A stretch of DNA of 64,000 bases from Neoscytalidium dimidiatum (GCA_037367355.1 CM074696.1:1984001-2048000), one strand, 5' to 3'. Counted from the first letter of the stretch, positions 11,041 to 24,331 are shown. Notes: a model not told the origin generated them from the sequence alone. Numbers and translations: made by a program.

Positions 11041-13384
11041 CCGCTTAGTAAGCTGGTTAGGGCGCGTTTTATATACCTTATTTTTTTATTTATAATATCC
11101 TATATACTAAAATTAATAGAGGCGTTTTATATTAAGTAAAAAATTAATATTACGCTAATTAGTACTTTTAAAAGTAATATAATATTATATTAAAATTATT
11201 TAATTTTTAATAAAGTTTAAATCTTTTATTAATATTAGATTTTTATTTAAATATTTAAATATTTATTTATTTCTTTATTTATTTATTTATTAAACGTTTA
11301 TATAAAAGCTAAGCTTAAAATAAATAGCTAGCTAAACTAATATTTTCTTATAATATTTCTATTATAGTTTATTTTTAAAAAATTCTATTTTAAAAATTAA
11401 AAAATAATAAAAATATATTAAAAAAATATATTAGTTTTATTTAATATAGTATTATAAAAAATTAAATTTAAAATCTTTTACTTATTTTTATACTTAGATA
11501 ACTTTTATTTTAATTCTAAATTACTTCTATTTAAATAAAAATAGAGAGATAAAATATTAGTTTTAAAAAAACTTTTAAAACTATATTAAACTATTAAGTA
11601 AATTAAAAGATTCTAACTATAATTTTTTTATAATATTTATATTATAATATAAATAAAATTATAAAATAACTAATATTAAAATTAACTATTAAAAATTATA
11701 CTAAAACTAATATTATTTAAAAGTCTTTAATTTTTTTAACTAGAATTTTAAATTCTAGCTTTATAGCTATTTATACTATTATATAAAAATATAGTAAAAA
11801 AGTAAAAAAAAAATTTAAATTTATATAAATTTTATATTTTATTATATTAACTACTACTAGTTTATACTTAATAAAAATTTATATAAAAAATAGAGAACTT
11901 TAAATTAAAAGCTAGTAAAATTATATTAAAATTTAATCTAATTTTATTATAAAAATATTAGATTTTTATAAAGATAATCTTTTTTTAGCTATAGTAAAGA
12001 GTTTTATATATAAAGACTATTTTATATAAATAATATTATAGTATAGTCGCTTAAAAAAATAAATAATAAACTTTATATCTATTTATTATTTATATAACTA
12101 GCTTAGAATCTAATTTAATAGAATATCTACTAATATTAATATACTAGACTACTATATATTTATTTAATAAGCTTAGACTATTAATTAATATTAATTAATA
12201 AATTAATATTATAAATTATTACTAATTATATTAATTACTTAATATATATAAACTATATTTATTTACTATAGCTAAGACTTTTATAGTTAACTTATTAATT
12301 AATTTTTATTCTACTATTATATAAATCTTTTTTATTTATAATAATAAGGTCTTTACTACTAAGCTTTAAAGTTACTTAGTAGATTTAGATTTATTAAAGA
12401 ATTTACTTTAAAAATAAAAAAAAAAGAGTAATAATAGAATAAAAAGTTATATAATATAAAAGTTTAATAGGCCTTATTATCTTTAATTAGACTTAAGTTT
12501 ATATTAGAATTTTAAATTAATTATAAAAATTAAAACTATCTAAAAAGTATAGCTTATATATAAGTAAAAGAGTTTATATAGTTTAAAGTTACTATATATT
12601 ATTATAGCTCTAGTAGATAATAGTTATCTTATATTATTTAAATTCTTATAAATAATATATAGGTTAATTATATAAAAATAACTTATATAAAAAGTTCTTC
12701 TATTTAATCTTTCTTATTTTCTTTATTCTAGCCTTTTTTTTTCTATTATAGAGGTTATATTATAATACTATTTCCCTCTTTAGAAATCTTTAGCCTAAAA
12801 ATTCTTTTATATTTTTATATCTTCTATATTATAGCCTCTATTTTTTCTTTTTATAAGTTCTTTTATAATAGTTTTAAAACGTTTTTACTCTAATAATTTT
12901 AAGATTACTTTTTATTTAATTAAGTAGTATTATTCTACTTTTTTCTATAAGCGTTAGCTTTATAATATTCTTTTAAATAAAATAGAGATAATTTTTTATA
13001 TTAACTATTTAGAGTATAAGTCTAAGTATATAGCGTTACTAAATAATTTTTAAATTTATATAGTTTATCTTAAGACTTATTAAAAAAGATATAACGTAAC
13101 TAAGATAAATAACTTAGATTATAAGTTTTTTATTAGCTTTTTTATACTCTTTATTAATCTTCTTTAATAGATAAATTTAATTATAAATAGATATATTTAA
13201 AAGCTAAAAAGAGCGTAATTTTTACTATTTTATAGACGGCGGCTACTAAATTAAAGTAATTATATAAATAGTAGCGTTTTTTAAAAAAACGCTATTTATA
13301 TATAATTTATATAGAATTTAACTCTTTTAAAGAGTTAAAATATTTTAAAATAAAGAATTCTACTAGAAGTTTTTCTAACTTAGA
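11041..13384 (-). mobile_element. Extremely AT-rich RIP remnant: LINE 3' end plus LTR fragment
   Basis: This is the most mutated part of the window, almost only A and T. At 11,260-11,292 an (ATTT)n tract followed by 'aaagctaagctta' matches the 3' tail of the LINE at 13,385, so a minus-strand LINE ends here. At 12,345-12,500 the sequence matches the LTR segment at 485-680. No reading frame survives. The order of fragments suggests nested insertions, but boundaries cannot be fixed by eye. Confidence 0.6.
12345..12500 (-). repeat. LTR fragment of the RIP-mutated gypsy family
   Basis: It aligns by eye with 485-680 and 4,215-4,380 ('ctactactaagctttaaagttacttagtagatttag', shown only in part, and the 'gagtaataatagaataa' block). 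More C-to-T changes than in the other copies leave almost no CpG. Confidence 0.6.
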
Positions 13385-16300
13385 AGATATTTATTTATTT
13401 ATTTATTTATTCGTTTAACGTCCTTATGCAAGCTAAGCTTATAAAAGACGGCTAGTCTACTAACGTATCTAGTCCGGTATTTCGACCGGGGTTTTTATTC
13501 GGGTTTTCTTCGAGAAGGAGTCTAGAAATAGTAGGGGCTAAGCCGGTGCTTTTTAGGAAGAAATAGGAAAGTAAGTAGGGAGATAAGAAGAGGTAGAAGA
13601 TAAAAGAAAAAATAAAAGAGAATAACTTCTTTTTTAAGGAGAGACTAAAGTTAGTTTTTCAAAAGTACGTATTTAGACTTCCGTCGAAGTAAGTTCTAAT
13701 AGCTACTTTCGGGTAGCTATTTTAGTTATTAATAGAAAGCTTAGAAGAGCCTTCCGTCCTTCTTTAGTATTAAAAACGAGGTCTAGGGAGGGATTTTTCG
13801 TTTCTAGACTAGTAAATATATCTTCTCTTTCGAGTCGATACTTTTTACAGTCTAGAATTAGGTGCCGAGGGGTTTATTTAGCCGTATTATTATACGGGTA
13901 GTACTTAGAGGAGTTTAATGCAAAGCGGTTTAAATAGAACTTAAAGTAGCCGTGTCCTATTTTAAGCTAGTAAAACGCGGAGCTAGTTTCTCTCTCCGTA
14001 GAGAGATCTATTAACTTTCGTTTTATTTTCCAGTTAAACCGCCTTAGATAAGACTCTTTAGAGGCTATTTCCGCTTGCTTATTCGCTATTTTTTGCCACG
14101 AATTAATAAAATCTGCTTGCGTTAGTACTCGAAAGAATGCGTAGCTAGTCGATTCGTTATTCGGGTTTATTTTACAGGCGTATTTAGCTAGGGAATCTAC
14201 TTCTTCGTTGCCGCGTATATTAAAATAGCCGGGGACCTATTCTAATTAAACTGAATTTCCTTTTAGGATAAGCGTTTTAGCTGCGTTTAAAGCTCGTATT
14301 TGCGCTAGTTGTCCTAGATTTCCGGATAGTATTTTTAGACGGTAGAGCGCGGCCTAGTTATCCGCGTAGACTCTAATATCTTTATCGGTATATCCGTTTT
14401 TAACTGCGAGTTCGAGGGCTCTCGTAAAAGCTTCTAGTTCGCCGTTATAAACTAGGTTATTATCCCCGATATTTCCTACTATAATAGTAGTTTCGTCTTT
14501 AATAGTAGGGTCGTTTCTATCTATAAAAACTACTAGTCCAATTCCGGTTTTATTCGGAATCGAACTCGCGTCCGTATAGATAGATATTAGGTTATCCGGA
14601 GGGTTTTCGAGTTCGTTTAGGTATTTCTTAGCTTATTCTTCTTTCGAGAGTTTAGAGACTTTAACCGAGTAGGGGGTAGATAGCCCCTAAGGTAGAAAGT
14701 AGAAAGGATTAACCGTTTCGAGGTTATACGGCTTATCTTTTAGAAAGTCTCTAATTTTTTAAACGAGCTTACTTTCGTATTCGTTCTCTCTTTCTAGAAG
14801 GCTTCGAATTGGGTGTTTTTAGTCTAATTTAAGACTTCGTAGGGCGTAGGATCGGAGGTTATTTTCTAAGCAAATTTTCGAGGGTGGGATTACGGCTTCT
14901 ATTTCGAGGGGAGTAATTAGAGCGGTTTTAAAAACGCCTAGTATTTTCCGTAGAGCTAGATTCTAGAGTATCGTAGCTTTTCGTTTAAAATTTGCTTGGT
15001 TATTCCAGTATAAGACAGAGCCGTAATCGGAGACGGAGGTAACGTAGGCTAAGTATAACTACCGTACCGCGTTAGGTTTTAGTCCGTTTTCGATATTAGC
15101 TAGTCTGTTTATCCTCGAGAGGCTCGAACGAGCTTAGCTTATTCTAATATCGACGTGTTCCTTAAAACTAAGGAGTAGGTCTAAGAAAACTTCTAGATAT
15201 CGGACTAGATTCTTAGGCTTTATAACTAGACCCGTAGGTAGTTTTAAAGTAGAATCCCTTGCCGTTTTTCCTTTAGAAAAGTGCATTAATTCGGTTTTTT
15301 CGAGGTCGAATTATATAGCATTTTCCGCGCCTAGTTTATAGAGTCTTTCCGCTTCTCTTTCTAGTATCTTAATATTCTTTTTCTAGCTTTTCGAGCTTAC
15401 TATTAAAGAGATATCATCGACGTAGAATAGATAGCTAACGGAGTTCGTTTAGAATAGATCTCGGATATAAATTAGAAATAGTATCGGCGAAATAGGGCTT
15501 TCTTACGGTATACCCGTTTCTACGTTACTAAACTCTTCTATATTTCCGTCGAAACTAAGGCGTAGTTGTCGGGAATTTAAGAAAGTTCTAATCTACGCGA
15601 GTAGATTAGTCGGAAGCTTTAACTTTCTTAGAATTCCTAGAAGTTATTCTTACGCGACGTGAGTAAAGCGCCAGCATGTCGAAAGAAATAGCGTAGATAT
15701 TTTTAGCTTTGCCTTTCGGTTTTCCTCTACTAAATTCGTTAGAATAAAGCAGGCGTCTATAGCGGATTTTTTAAGTCTTCCCCCTATTTATATAGGGTGG
15801 ATTAGGCTTATCGTTTCCGCTAGAAAACCGAGGCGTTTAGCTATTACTCGTTCGAGTACTTTTCCTAGGCAATTTAATAAAGAAATAACTCTATAAGTCT
15901 TAGAATTTACGGGATCCGGCTTATTAGGTTTCTTTAAAATTGCCCCCGTAGCTTATCTCTAGCACTTTAGATAGTAGCTATATTTAAAGAGGTTTAAATA
16001 GACAAAATAAAAGGCTTTCGGGGATACGTTATAGGCCTAGATTATTATTTATTGGGATATTAAATCCGGCCCGGGTATAGTTCCTTTTATTAGGTTCGAA
16101 CACGTTCGTTCGAGCTCTTTTTTATCTAGAATTGGCTATTCCCAGCTTAGATCCGGCTGGTAATTTATCTAATTATTTTCTATTCGTGCGTTAGGAGGGG
16201 ATAGAAATAACGTTTCTTTTAGCGCGGAGCTTTTTCCCTTCTAGCTATTTTGTAGTAGGCCGTTTTTAGCCTGAATCGGTAGGATTCGTTCTATCGGGCG

Positions 16301-17720
16301 GTATTTTATATAGGCCATTGCTTTAAAGATAGTTTCGGGGGTATTTTTACTTAGAAACGAATTCTAGTGGTCCCGTTTAGCTTTACGAATAGAGGAGAAG
16401 TATTCGTTTCGGGTTTTTAGGAAGTCTTACTTATTTACGAGCTCCGGCGAGCGTCGTATAAGCCGCGTTTATCGTTTAAGGTTCCCTCGGGCCTCCGTTA
16501 GAGTAGAATTCTACTAGGGTTTAGCTTTAGCTAGCGGGGTAGTTTTCGGAATAGCTTAGTCCGCTGTTTGCCGTATAAGGTTAGTTAGGGATTCTCCTAG
16601 TTTTTCTAAAAGTAAGACTTCTTTCGAACGGTCTTTTAGAATCTCTAGGCTAAGATCTTTATTCTCTTCTTCTAGAATAGCTAGCTGGGGGCGTAGCTTT
16701 TCTATAAAGTTCGAGGCTTTTTCTTTAAAGATCTTAGAGAATTTATCCTAGTTCGCCTTCTCGTAATTAAATCTAATTTACTTAGATTTCTCCTAGTTTA
16801 TTCGTTTATTTAATTAGATTTAAAATAAAATAGAGAAGTAGTCGGATCCGATAGATTCGAGTATTTACTAGTCCGTTATTTTATTCGTTAGCCCTCGGCT
16901 AGAGAGCGTTAGATCTATTACCGTAGGTCTATCTAAGTTTAGTTAGTAGAAGGTACCTTCTCCCGGCGTATTTAGTAGGTCTAGGTTATTAGATTTAATC
17001 CAATTAATTAGGGCGGAGGCTCCGTTCGAGTAGGGGGACCTTAGGTCCTACTACGGGTAGTAAATATTAAAGTCCCCGGCTATAATACTAGGGAATTCTA
17101 GCTACTAGTAGCCTAGTATACGTTCTAGCGTATAGGGGAAATTATCGTTTTCTTATTCCTTTTAGTTATATAAATTAAAGAGGTAGAATTAGCTATTTTC
17201 CTCTATTATTTTTAGAACTATTAGGTCGGGGGATTTAGTTACCGCGGAGTTATAGTTAATATCTATTCCCGTTAGATAACGGGATATATATACTAACGTA
17301 CGCGGTCTTTCCGTTAGAGAACAATCCGGTAGAATTTAAACGAACGCGGGGTGGTTAACCGACCGCCTTTCTCTAGGATTTTTGGGGTTTGTTAGCTATA
17401 GTTCTTATATAAGAATTAGGCTAATTTTAAAATCGATTGCTTTAGATAGAAGGCTCTCCGTAGCTAGAGCGTTTCTATTTAAATTTACTTAAAATACCCT
17501 TAGTTTATCTATAGATAAAGGGGGTTAATTAATTCGAATTAGAGTAGTACTAGTATCGTATACCTTTAGAGGCTTTATAGCCTATAAATTTATACTTATA
17601 CTCTCCCGTAAGGTACTTCTTTTTATAGATTTCGTATATAGGAGTTCTTGTATATTTAGCCGTTTCGTGTCCGTTTTTAAGGCAGTTACGGTATTAAATT
17701 CCCTTAGAAATTACCCGTGC
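13385..17720 (-). pseudogene. LINE ORF2 (endonuclease, reverse transcriptase, RNase H), inactivated
   Basis: Minus-strand motifs in order. The endonuclease-exonuclease-phosphatase domain shows 'ERPRTLVYISR' near 17,320, 'FNLYN' near 17,170 and 'IIAGDFNI' near 17,080, with 'SIGSDHFSI' near 16,840. The reverse transcriptase has its FYVDD catalytic box at 15,411-15,427. RNase H shows 'IYTDASS' near 14,570, 'VYNGELEA' near 14,445 and 'VYADN' near 14,380. Stops occur where Gln or Trp is expected (for example 'ADN' followed by TAG for the usual Gln), the expected result of RIP. No intact domain is left. Confidence 0.8.
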
Positions 17721-18182
17721 TTTCTCTACCTTATAGCTTATTCCGTATATAAAAAGGCGGCTATTAATAGCCTTTTTCTATTCCTTTCGGTCTTGGCGAG
17801 ACTATAACGGATCCCGGAGTTAGTTTCTCTTTCTCTCCAGAGTGGCCTAGTAGGGCTTACCGATAGAAGAGACCTCGTTAAAGGTCTCTATTCCTCCTTA
17901 ATAAAGGAGTCGATTAGAATATCCTTAGTCTTCCTAGGGATTCTGTAGATAATAACATACTAGGCCTCGACTGGTTTGGGTTAGAATTAGGAAGGACTTT
18001 CTAATAATATTCTCTTTTCTAAGAGAAATTAGCTAGTATAGCTTCGGTGCCGTAATTAGGATATTTCCCCGCGAAAGGGAAGTTCCTTAGATAACGGGTT
18101 TATTTACGAAACCGGCTCCCGCGAACGCGAGGTTTAGCTTTTATCGGAGTCGGATTCTATTAAATTAGTCTCGTACGCTATC

Positions 18183-18187
18183 GTAGG
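18183..18187. repeat. Target-site duplication GTAGG, left copy
   Basis: GTAGG directly precedes the left LTR and is repeated at 24,717-24,721 directly after the right LTR. The 5-bp length is what Ty3/gypsy integrases usually generate. Confidence 0.9.
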
Positions 18188-18572
18188 TGTTACGCCGGGA
18201 CTCTTTCTGGGGGAGTCGAGGCGCGTCGTCAGGCAGCTTGGGCTTTCTAGGGGCCAATACAGTGGTAGGCAGGGGAGGTTCGTACAATAGTAGGGTAGGA
18301 ATCAATTGACAAGTTGACCACGAGGGTCCTAACTACGATAAATGAGTGTGGTCTATATACATGGAGTGATCGGTACGATCAGTAGTGATCTGTAATGTTA
18401 ACCCACTGATCAGTACTGATCGGTGGTCCGAGCTTTGCTGAGCGAGTGTGCGGTGGTCTGGTGCATCAGTGTCGGTAGGTATTCTGCCGAGTTAGGCCCC
18501 GAGTTGGTCACGTGGGCGGTGAGTAGTCGTAGGGTTTCGTTATCCGCCTTTCTGGGCGACTGTGCCGTAACA
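18188..18572 (-). repeat. 3' LTR of the nested gypsy
   Basis: 385 bp, plus-strand ends TGTTACGCC...GCCGTAACA, matching the LTR at 24,332-24,716 with no difference that I could see. It contains several copies of the motif 'ctgatcagtactgatcggt' and relatives, possibly promoter elements. Confidence 0.95.
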
Positions 18573-18586
18573 CTATCCCCCCTCTA
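18573..18586 (-). other. Polypurine tract of the nested gypsy
   Basis: On the minus strand AGAGGGGGGATAG directly abuts the 3' LTR start (TGTTACGG), the expected position and composition for the plus-strand DNA primer of an LTR retrotransposon. Confidence 0.75.
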
Positions 18587-18648
18587 GGCAACCTTCGGCC
18601 CGAAGGTCGAGTATAAGGTAGTTGAGCTCCTCCTTAGTTCCCTTGAGA

Positions 18649-19549
18649 TTATTTCTCTGCCGTCATGTCCAGTTCCGCTCGTCGACGCGCGCTTCTCGCC
18701 CGTATCCTTCGTAACGGTACTGACGCTCCCAGACGTTGTTCCTTTTGTGTGAGAGACCTCGTCTTCGTTGTCTTGTGTCGCCGGATTCCAAGAGGTGTTA
18801 CGAGTGTGCCAAGCGAGGCCACCTTTGTTCCTTTCCTTCTGACATGGCTTCCCCTATTGAGTTTCGTCGTGTGGATCAACAACGGGACCGGGTGCGGGCT
18901 CAGATTGAGCAGACCCAGCGCGAGATCGAAAGGATGAGGCCGAGATTCAGCGGTTGCAAGAGGAGGCTCAACGTTTGGTTCGTCGTACCGCCACTTCTCG
19001 GTCAAGGTGATCCGCCTGTTGCGGACACTTTCCTTCCTGGATTCCCGAGTCAGGAGTTGTTTGAGCGGAGTTGGCGGCCATTGAGGCTGAGGAGGCGCAG
19101 GAGGCGCGGGCGGCTCAGGGGTCCTTGTTATCTGGTTCAGGCGGTGGTGACGTGGCGGGTTCCGACGGGCTGGTTCCTCGAGAGGCACCGGTGGACCAGT
19201 TTCAGGTGTCCTTGACGCCTCCTCCGGGGTTTGCGTCGTGGGAGGATGCTCTGGGTTTGGGCGGTCAGGGTTTCGTCGGTGGTATTCATGGATGAGTTCC
19301 TCGCAGTTAAGGTAAGAGATTGGTTCCCATGAGGGTTCCCAGGTTCCCGGCGGAATCCGCTCCTTCCCATTTGATGAGGTACTTAAATTGACCGTCGATC
19401 CAGTCTCCATCCAAGATTTTCTCTACGTCCCATTCTTTGTCGGCGTCATCGGGGTGTATTTCAAGTTCTGGGTCAGGTTCGGCGTTGCTGTGTGCGGGTT
19501 CAAGTAAAGAGATGTGGAAAACTGGGTGTATACCCACTTGTTCTGGCAA
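18649..19549 (-). pseudogene. gypsy integrase C-terminus, chromodomain and tail, frameshifted
   Basis: One frame (19,549-19,307) holds 'VEKILDGDWIDGQFKYLIKW', the first half of a chromodomain. The second half ('TWEPSWEPISYL', then 'ELIHEYHRRNP') continues in another frame ending at 18,649, so a frameshift lies near 19,335. In chromoviruses this domain reads methylated histone H3 and guides insertion. A charged, Pro-rich tail of about 170 residues follows. Confidence 0.8.
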
Positions 19550-19679
19550 TCTGAGTTTAAAGGAAACAGGTGAAAGTTTTTCTCAATTTGGTAGGGTCCG
19601 ATTTTCTTGTGGTCCAATTTGTCGTTCGATCGTGTTGTTTTGATGTTTTTTCTGAGGAGCCAGACTTTATCCCCCTCCT

Positions 19680-22093
19680 TCAGGGCGGCGACGCCTGGCG
19701 CCGTCTGTCATGGTACATGGCCATTCGGTATGCGGTGAATTTGATGTCTCGGGCCAGTTCCTGGTGTAGTTCACGTAGCTGGTCTGCTCTGAGCATAGCT
19801 TTTTGGGCGTACTTCGCAGATCTGGGGTTCTCCGAAGGCAGTAGGGTCGAATCCGTAGTTGGCGTAGAAGGGCGTGGTTTGTGTGCTTCCGTTGATGTGC
19901 TGTTGTACGCGTATTGGGCTAATGGTAGGAGTTCGACCCAGTTGTTTTGCCTGTAATTCAGGTAGAATCTTAGGTACTGTTCTAGCGTTTGGTTGGTTCG
20001 TTCCGTTTGTCCATCGGTTTGCGGGTGTGCCGTTGTTGACATCTTGTGTTTAGTTCCTAACTTGTGGACCAAGGTTTGCCAGAACTTAGCTCTGAATCGT
20101 GGGTCTCGGTCCGTGATTAGTTCCTTGGGCATCCCGTGGTGGGCGAAGACATATCTGAGGAAGAGGTAGGCGCAGCCTTCTGCTCCGATTTTTTGTTACA
20201 AGGGATGAAGTATGCCCATTTTGTCAGGCGGTCGACAATGACCAGGATGGCGTTGTGTCGTGCTTTAGTCACAGGGTCTACTGAATTTGGCAGGTCGGTG
20301 ATAAAATCCATTGTGACCGATTCCCAGGGTTTGGTTGGTGTTGTGATGAGCTGTAGTTGTCCGTATGGTGCATGTCGTGCCACCTTGTTTTTTGCGCATT
20401 CGTCACATTCCTGGATGACTTTCTCTACTACTTTCCTCATTCGGGGAAAGTAGAAGTGTCTTGCAAGCCGTTCCAAGGTTCTTGTCATTCCTGGGTGTCC
20501 GTGAACTGCGGACTCGTGGTATTCCTTTGTCAGCCGTTTGCGCAGAGGTGTGGGTACGTAGATTTTTCCGCGGAATAGTATGTTGCCTCTATGGTCTTGG
20601 ACTAGGTCGGGGTCGTCATGTTCGGGGGTGCCTATTCGTTGAAGCAGTTCTTGGGATAGCGGATCATTGTTATATTTTCCTTGGATGATTTGTTCCCAAG
20701 TGGCGGTGTCATCTTCTTCCTCGTTTACTGCCTCTTCCGTGGTTTCTTCAAGTGTTGGTATGGGTTCCTCGTCCTGCGGTTCCTCTTCGTCCTCCGGCTC
20801 CTGCTCTGGTGTTGGGTTTCGTGGAGGTTCGTCGTCGTCGATGGGGCTCCCTAGCCTTATGATGGGTGCCAGTATTCGTTCTTCCCAGGGTGCGTCGGAT
20901 TCTTCAATGATTCGGGGGCGGTTGGGGCCTAACGTGCCGTCGTCATTTTGTCGTAGTACTGCTGGTGATAGTTCTGGCTTTCCTTCCACGTGGTCGGCTC
21001 TGCGGCTAAGTGCGTCGGCCTTGCCGTTTTCACTTCCCTTGCGGTAGTGGATCTTGAAGTAGAAGGGGGCGAGTTGTTCTGCCCATCGTACTTGTCTTCT
21101 GTTTAACACCTTGGTGGTTGTGAAGTATCCCAGGTTCTTGTGATCCGAGTATACCGTGATTTCGTAGTTAGCTCCCTCAAGGTAGTGTCGCCATTCCTTG
21201 AACGCTGTGACGATCGCAAGCAGTTCTTTGTCGTGTATCTCGTAATTGAGCTCGGCGGGTGACATTTTGCGAGAGTAATACGCGATAGGGTGTAATCTTC
21301 CCTCGTCGTCTGGCTGGCTGAGGGTAGCGCCAATGGCATAGTCGGATGCGTCAGTTTCGAGGTAGAGTGGCTTGTCAGGATCGAACATGAGGAGTACCGG
21401 CGCTTCTACGAAGGCCCTTTTGAGTTGATCAAACGCCTCTTGTTGGGGTGCTTCCCAGGTGAAAGGGGTATTTTTTCGGGTGAGTCGGATTAGGGGTTCG
21501 GCTACATGCGAGTATCGTTTGATGAATCGTCGGTAGAAGTTGGCAAACCCTAAAAAGGCTTGTACTTCTTTGACGTTCCTTGGTTCTGGCCACTTCAGGA
21601 TGTCTTCCACCTTTTTTGGGTCCATGACTATTTTTCCTGGTTCGATGATAAAGCCTAGGAATTCTACCCTTTGGGCATGGAAGGTACATTTTTCTGGTTT
21701 GACGGAGAGGTTGTATTCGAGTAGTTTCTGGAGGACTTTGGATACATGTTCCTTGTGTTCTTCAAGGGTTTCTGAGTAGATCAGGATGTCGTCGAGGTAG
21801 GCTGTGCAGAATCGGTCCAGATATTCTCGTAGGACGTGGTTGACAAGGGCTTGGAATGTGGCAGGGGCGTTGGTAAGTCCGAAAGGCATTACCAAGTACT
21901 CGTACAAACCGTATCGAGTTCTGAATGCGGTTTTCCATTCATGTCCTTCCTTGATTCGGATAAGGTGGTACCCATCCCGCAGGTCTAACTTGGTGAAGAA
22001 TCGTGCCCCGGAGAGGCGATCCCTTAGTTCATCGATGCGGGGTAGAGGGTAGCGGTCTTTGATGGTAATGTCGTTCAGGGATCGGTAATCCAC
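19680..22093 (-). pseudogene. gypsy pol: reverse transcriptase, RNase H, integrase, frameshifted
   Basis: A 658-residue frame (22,093-20,117) carries the RT, with the YLDD catalytic box near 21,790-21,805 and 'FGLTNAPATFQ' upstream. It then carries RNase H ('LETDASDYAIGATL', near 21,340) and the integrase zinc region ('HGHPGMTRTL', 'CDECAKNK') with the start of the catalytic core ('VTMDFITDLP'). The core continues after a frameshift near 20,150 in a second frame (20,132-19,680) with 'ELITDRDPRF' and 'HPQTDGQTERTNQTLEQYLR'. A further shift follows near 19,880. Domains are well conserved apart from these breaks. Confidence 0.9.
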
Positions 22094-22399
22094 ACAGAGG
22101 CGTAACTTGCCTCCGGGCTTTGGTACGAGAGGACGGGAATCCTGCTGAGGATTGAGAGGGTCGGATGTATCCCTTCTTCAGTAGTAAGTCAAGTGTTCCT
22201 CATTGCTTGTAACTCCTTTTCCGACATTGGATATAGGGGTCCAAATCGGGGTTCAGTGCCTGGTTTCAAGTTGATCTCGTGGTCCCATGGTCTGTGTTCC
22301 GGTAGTGCGTCTTCGATCTTTTCTCTGAAAATTTCCTTGAACCGGTGGTATTCCTTAGGAACGCCATCAAGGTACTGTTCGTGTATCCTGGTGGGGTCA

Positions 22400-24276
22400 T
22401 CTCCTCCACGGGTGTCGGGTAGTCTGGTTTTTCTCGTCTGGTGGCACTAATCTGTCAGGTTCTTTCTTTGTTTGTAGTGGTGGGGCGATACCACATCATT
22501 CCAATTGCTTGCCCCTTCTTTCGGGTCCTTTCCAGCGCAGCTTTCGAAATTAGGCTTACGTGGGTAATCGGTTCGGCTATGGTGCGTGGTTTCCATTCTG
22601 GTTCTTGGTTTCGTTCTCTGGACTTGAGGTAATTCCTCCATTGTCCCAATCGTATTGTATTTTCCATTTCTTCTGCCAAGGGATGCCGAGAATGACATCA
22701 TACTTGGGGATCTTGGTAACGTCTAGACAGATACGTTCCCTGTGGTTTTTGTATTCGAGGGTCAGTTTCGGGGTTTCGATGATTACCTTTCCATCTCCAA
22801 AGGAGCTGGGGGATCCATCAACAGTTCTCAGCTGATATGGTTGGTCCTTTTCTCTGGGTTTTAGGTTGGCTTTTTCTGCAAATCGGTTTGAGACGTAGTT
22901 CCCTTGTGATGCGGAGTCGATGAGGTGAGCGCTCGGCGTCCATTGATTTTTGTCACGACAACCCAGTGGTTCCCGTATTCTGCGGAGTCTCCTTTGCTTT
23001 CTGGTGGGTGTCCTGTGGTTTCCGGTCGATGCTGCTATGGTCCTGTGGGCAGGGGCCTCGCCTGCTGTAGCCCCAGTTCAGTAGGCGTTTCTAGTTTTTG
23101 GTGGTACCCGCTGATGTTCTTAGCTTCCTGGTGAATGGGGCAGGCTTCGATGCTACAAGTGGACCAGTGGATGGTGTCATGGTTGGGGTCTCGGTCGTCC
23201 TTCAGTAGCCGAGGTGGTTTTCTTGTCGTTGGTTCGCTGGTTGCTGGTTCGTTTGTCTGGGCAGTTTCTGCTGATATGTCCGTGCTTTCCACAGTGGAAG
23301 CAAAGACCCTTTTCACGCCGTCGCTGTTCTTCCTCCGGCGCCAGCCGAGGTTTCGTCGTTGGTTGGCATCTAAGTCCGGGGTCCCCGGGGTAGGTTGTTT
23401 CGAGGTTGCGCGGTGTTGGCCGAGTATCGGGTTTGGCCTGTCTCTTGTCTGAAATTGAACAGTTGTTGGTCGACTCGGATGGCCGTGTCGATGGTCTCGC
23501 TAAGGTCCTTGGGTAATCCGGTGCGGGCGAATTCGGCCTTCACATTGTGCTTTAGGCCCTTGTAGAAGATGTATTTGAGGATTGGTCGTTCCAATTGAGG
23601 TAGGAGGCGAGCATGCGGAATTCCGTGACATATTCCGAGACTGATCGGGTTTGTCGGAGGTCCTGAATTCGAAGGGCGGCCTCCTGCTCCTCGTTCTTGC
23701 TACCAAAGCTTGTCTGATTGCGTCGGCGAAGCGATTGTAGTTGGCGAACAGGCTACTGGTTTCCGTACGTGGGATGGCCGAGCGGAAATCCTTTCGATGG
23801 GTTCGAACCACCGTGCTGCGTTACCTCGGAGGTAGGTTCCTGCAAAGCGGACCCTTTCCTCATCGTCCTTGAATGATGCTTTGTAGATTCGAAGTAATTC
23901 TCTAGTTGGGCCAGGAAGTCGTTGAGCTTACGCCGATCCCCATCGTAGGTGTCGGGGTCTTGATCTTTAGTTTGGTGTTGTGGGGTCGATTCTGATGTCG
24001 CGGGGTGGCTGGGGTGGGGCCGCATAGTACGGTTGACAGTAAAGGCTTGTCCTCGAATGAAGTACTCAGAAGGACTTGGCCGCAGTCCTCACTGGCGTTC
24101 TCTGGTACTCTGGGTCCGTTGATTGCTCGACTCAAGGAGGCTATGCCCGAGGAATATGCTTCCGAAATGAGCAGCCTCATGTTAAGAGCTGGGTTTCCAG
24201 GGATCAAGGGACGGATTGACTGAAGCTGTTCCTCCTCCGTCGGAAGGTTGTTCCTGATTTCGGTCCAGGATGTCAT
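22400..24276 (-). pseudogene. gypsy gag and protease region, frameshifted
   Basis: Gag starts at 24,276 (ATG, 'MTSWTEIRNNLP'). Conserved gag text ('YDGDRRKLNDFLAQLENYF') is followed by a change of frame near 23,885. A CCHC zinc knuckle ('CFHCGKHGHISRNC') lies at about 23,250-23,310 and a retroviral-type aspartic protease signature ('LIDSAS') at about 22,905-22,925. At least two more frame changes occur before RT. The segment lacks a continuous ORF. Confidence 0.8.
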
Positions 24277-24331
24277 GGTTAGTAGTTTTCAGGGTGGGGT
24301 TACCTCCGGTGCCTAAGAAAGGTGGTCAAAG

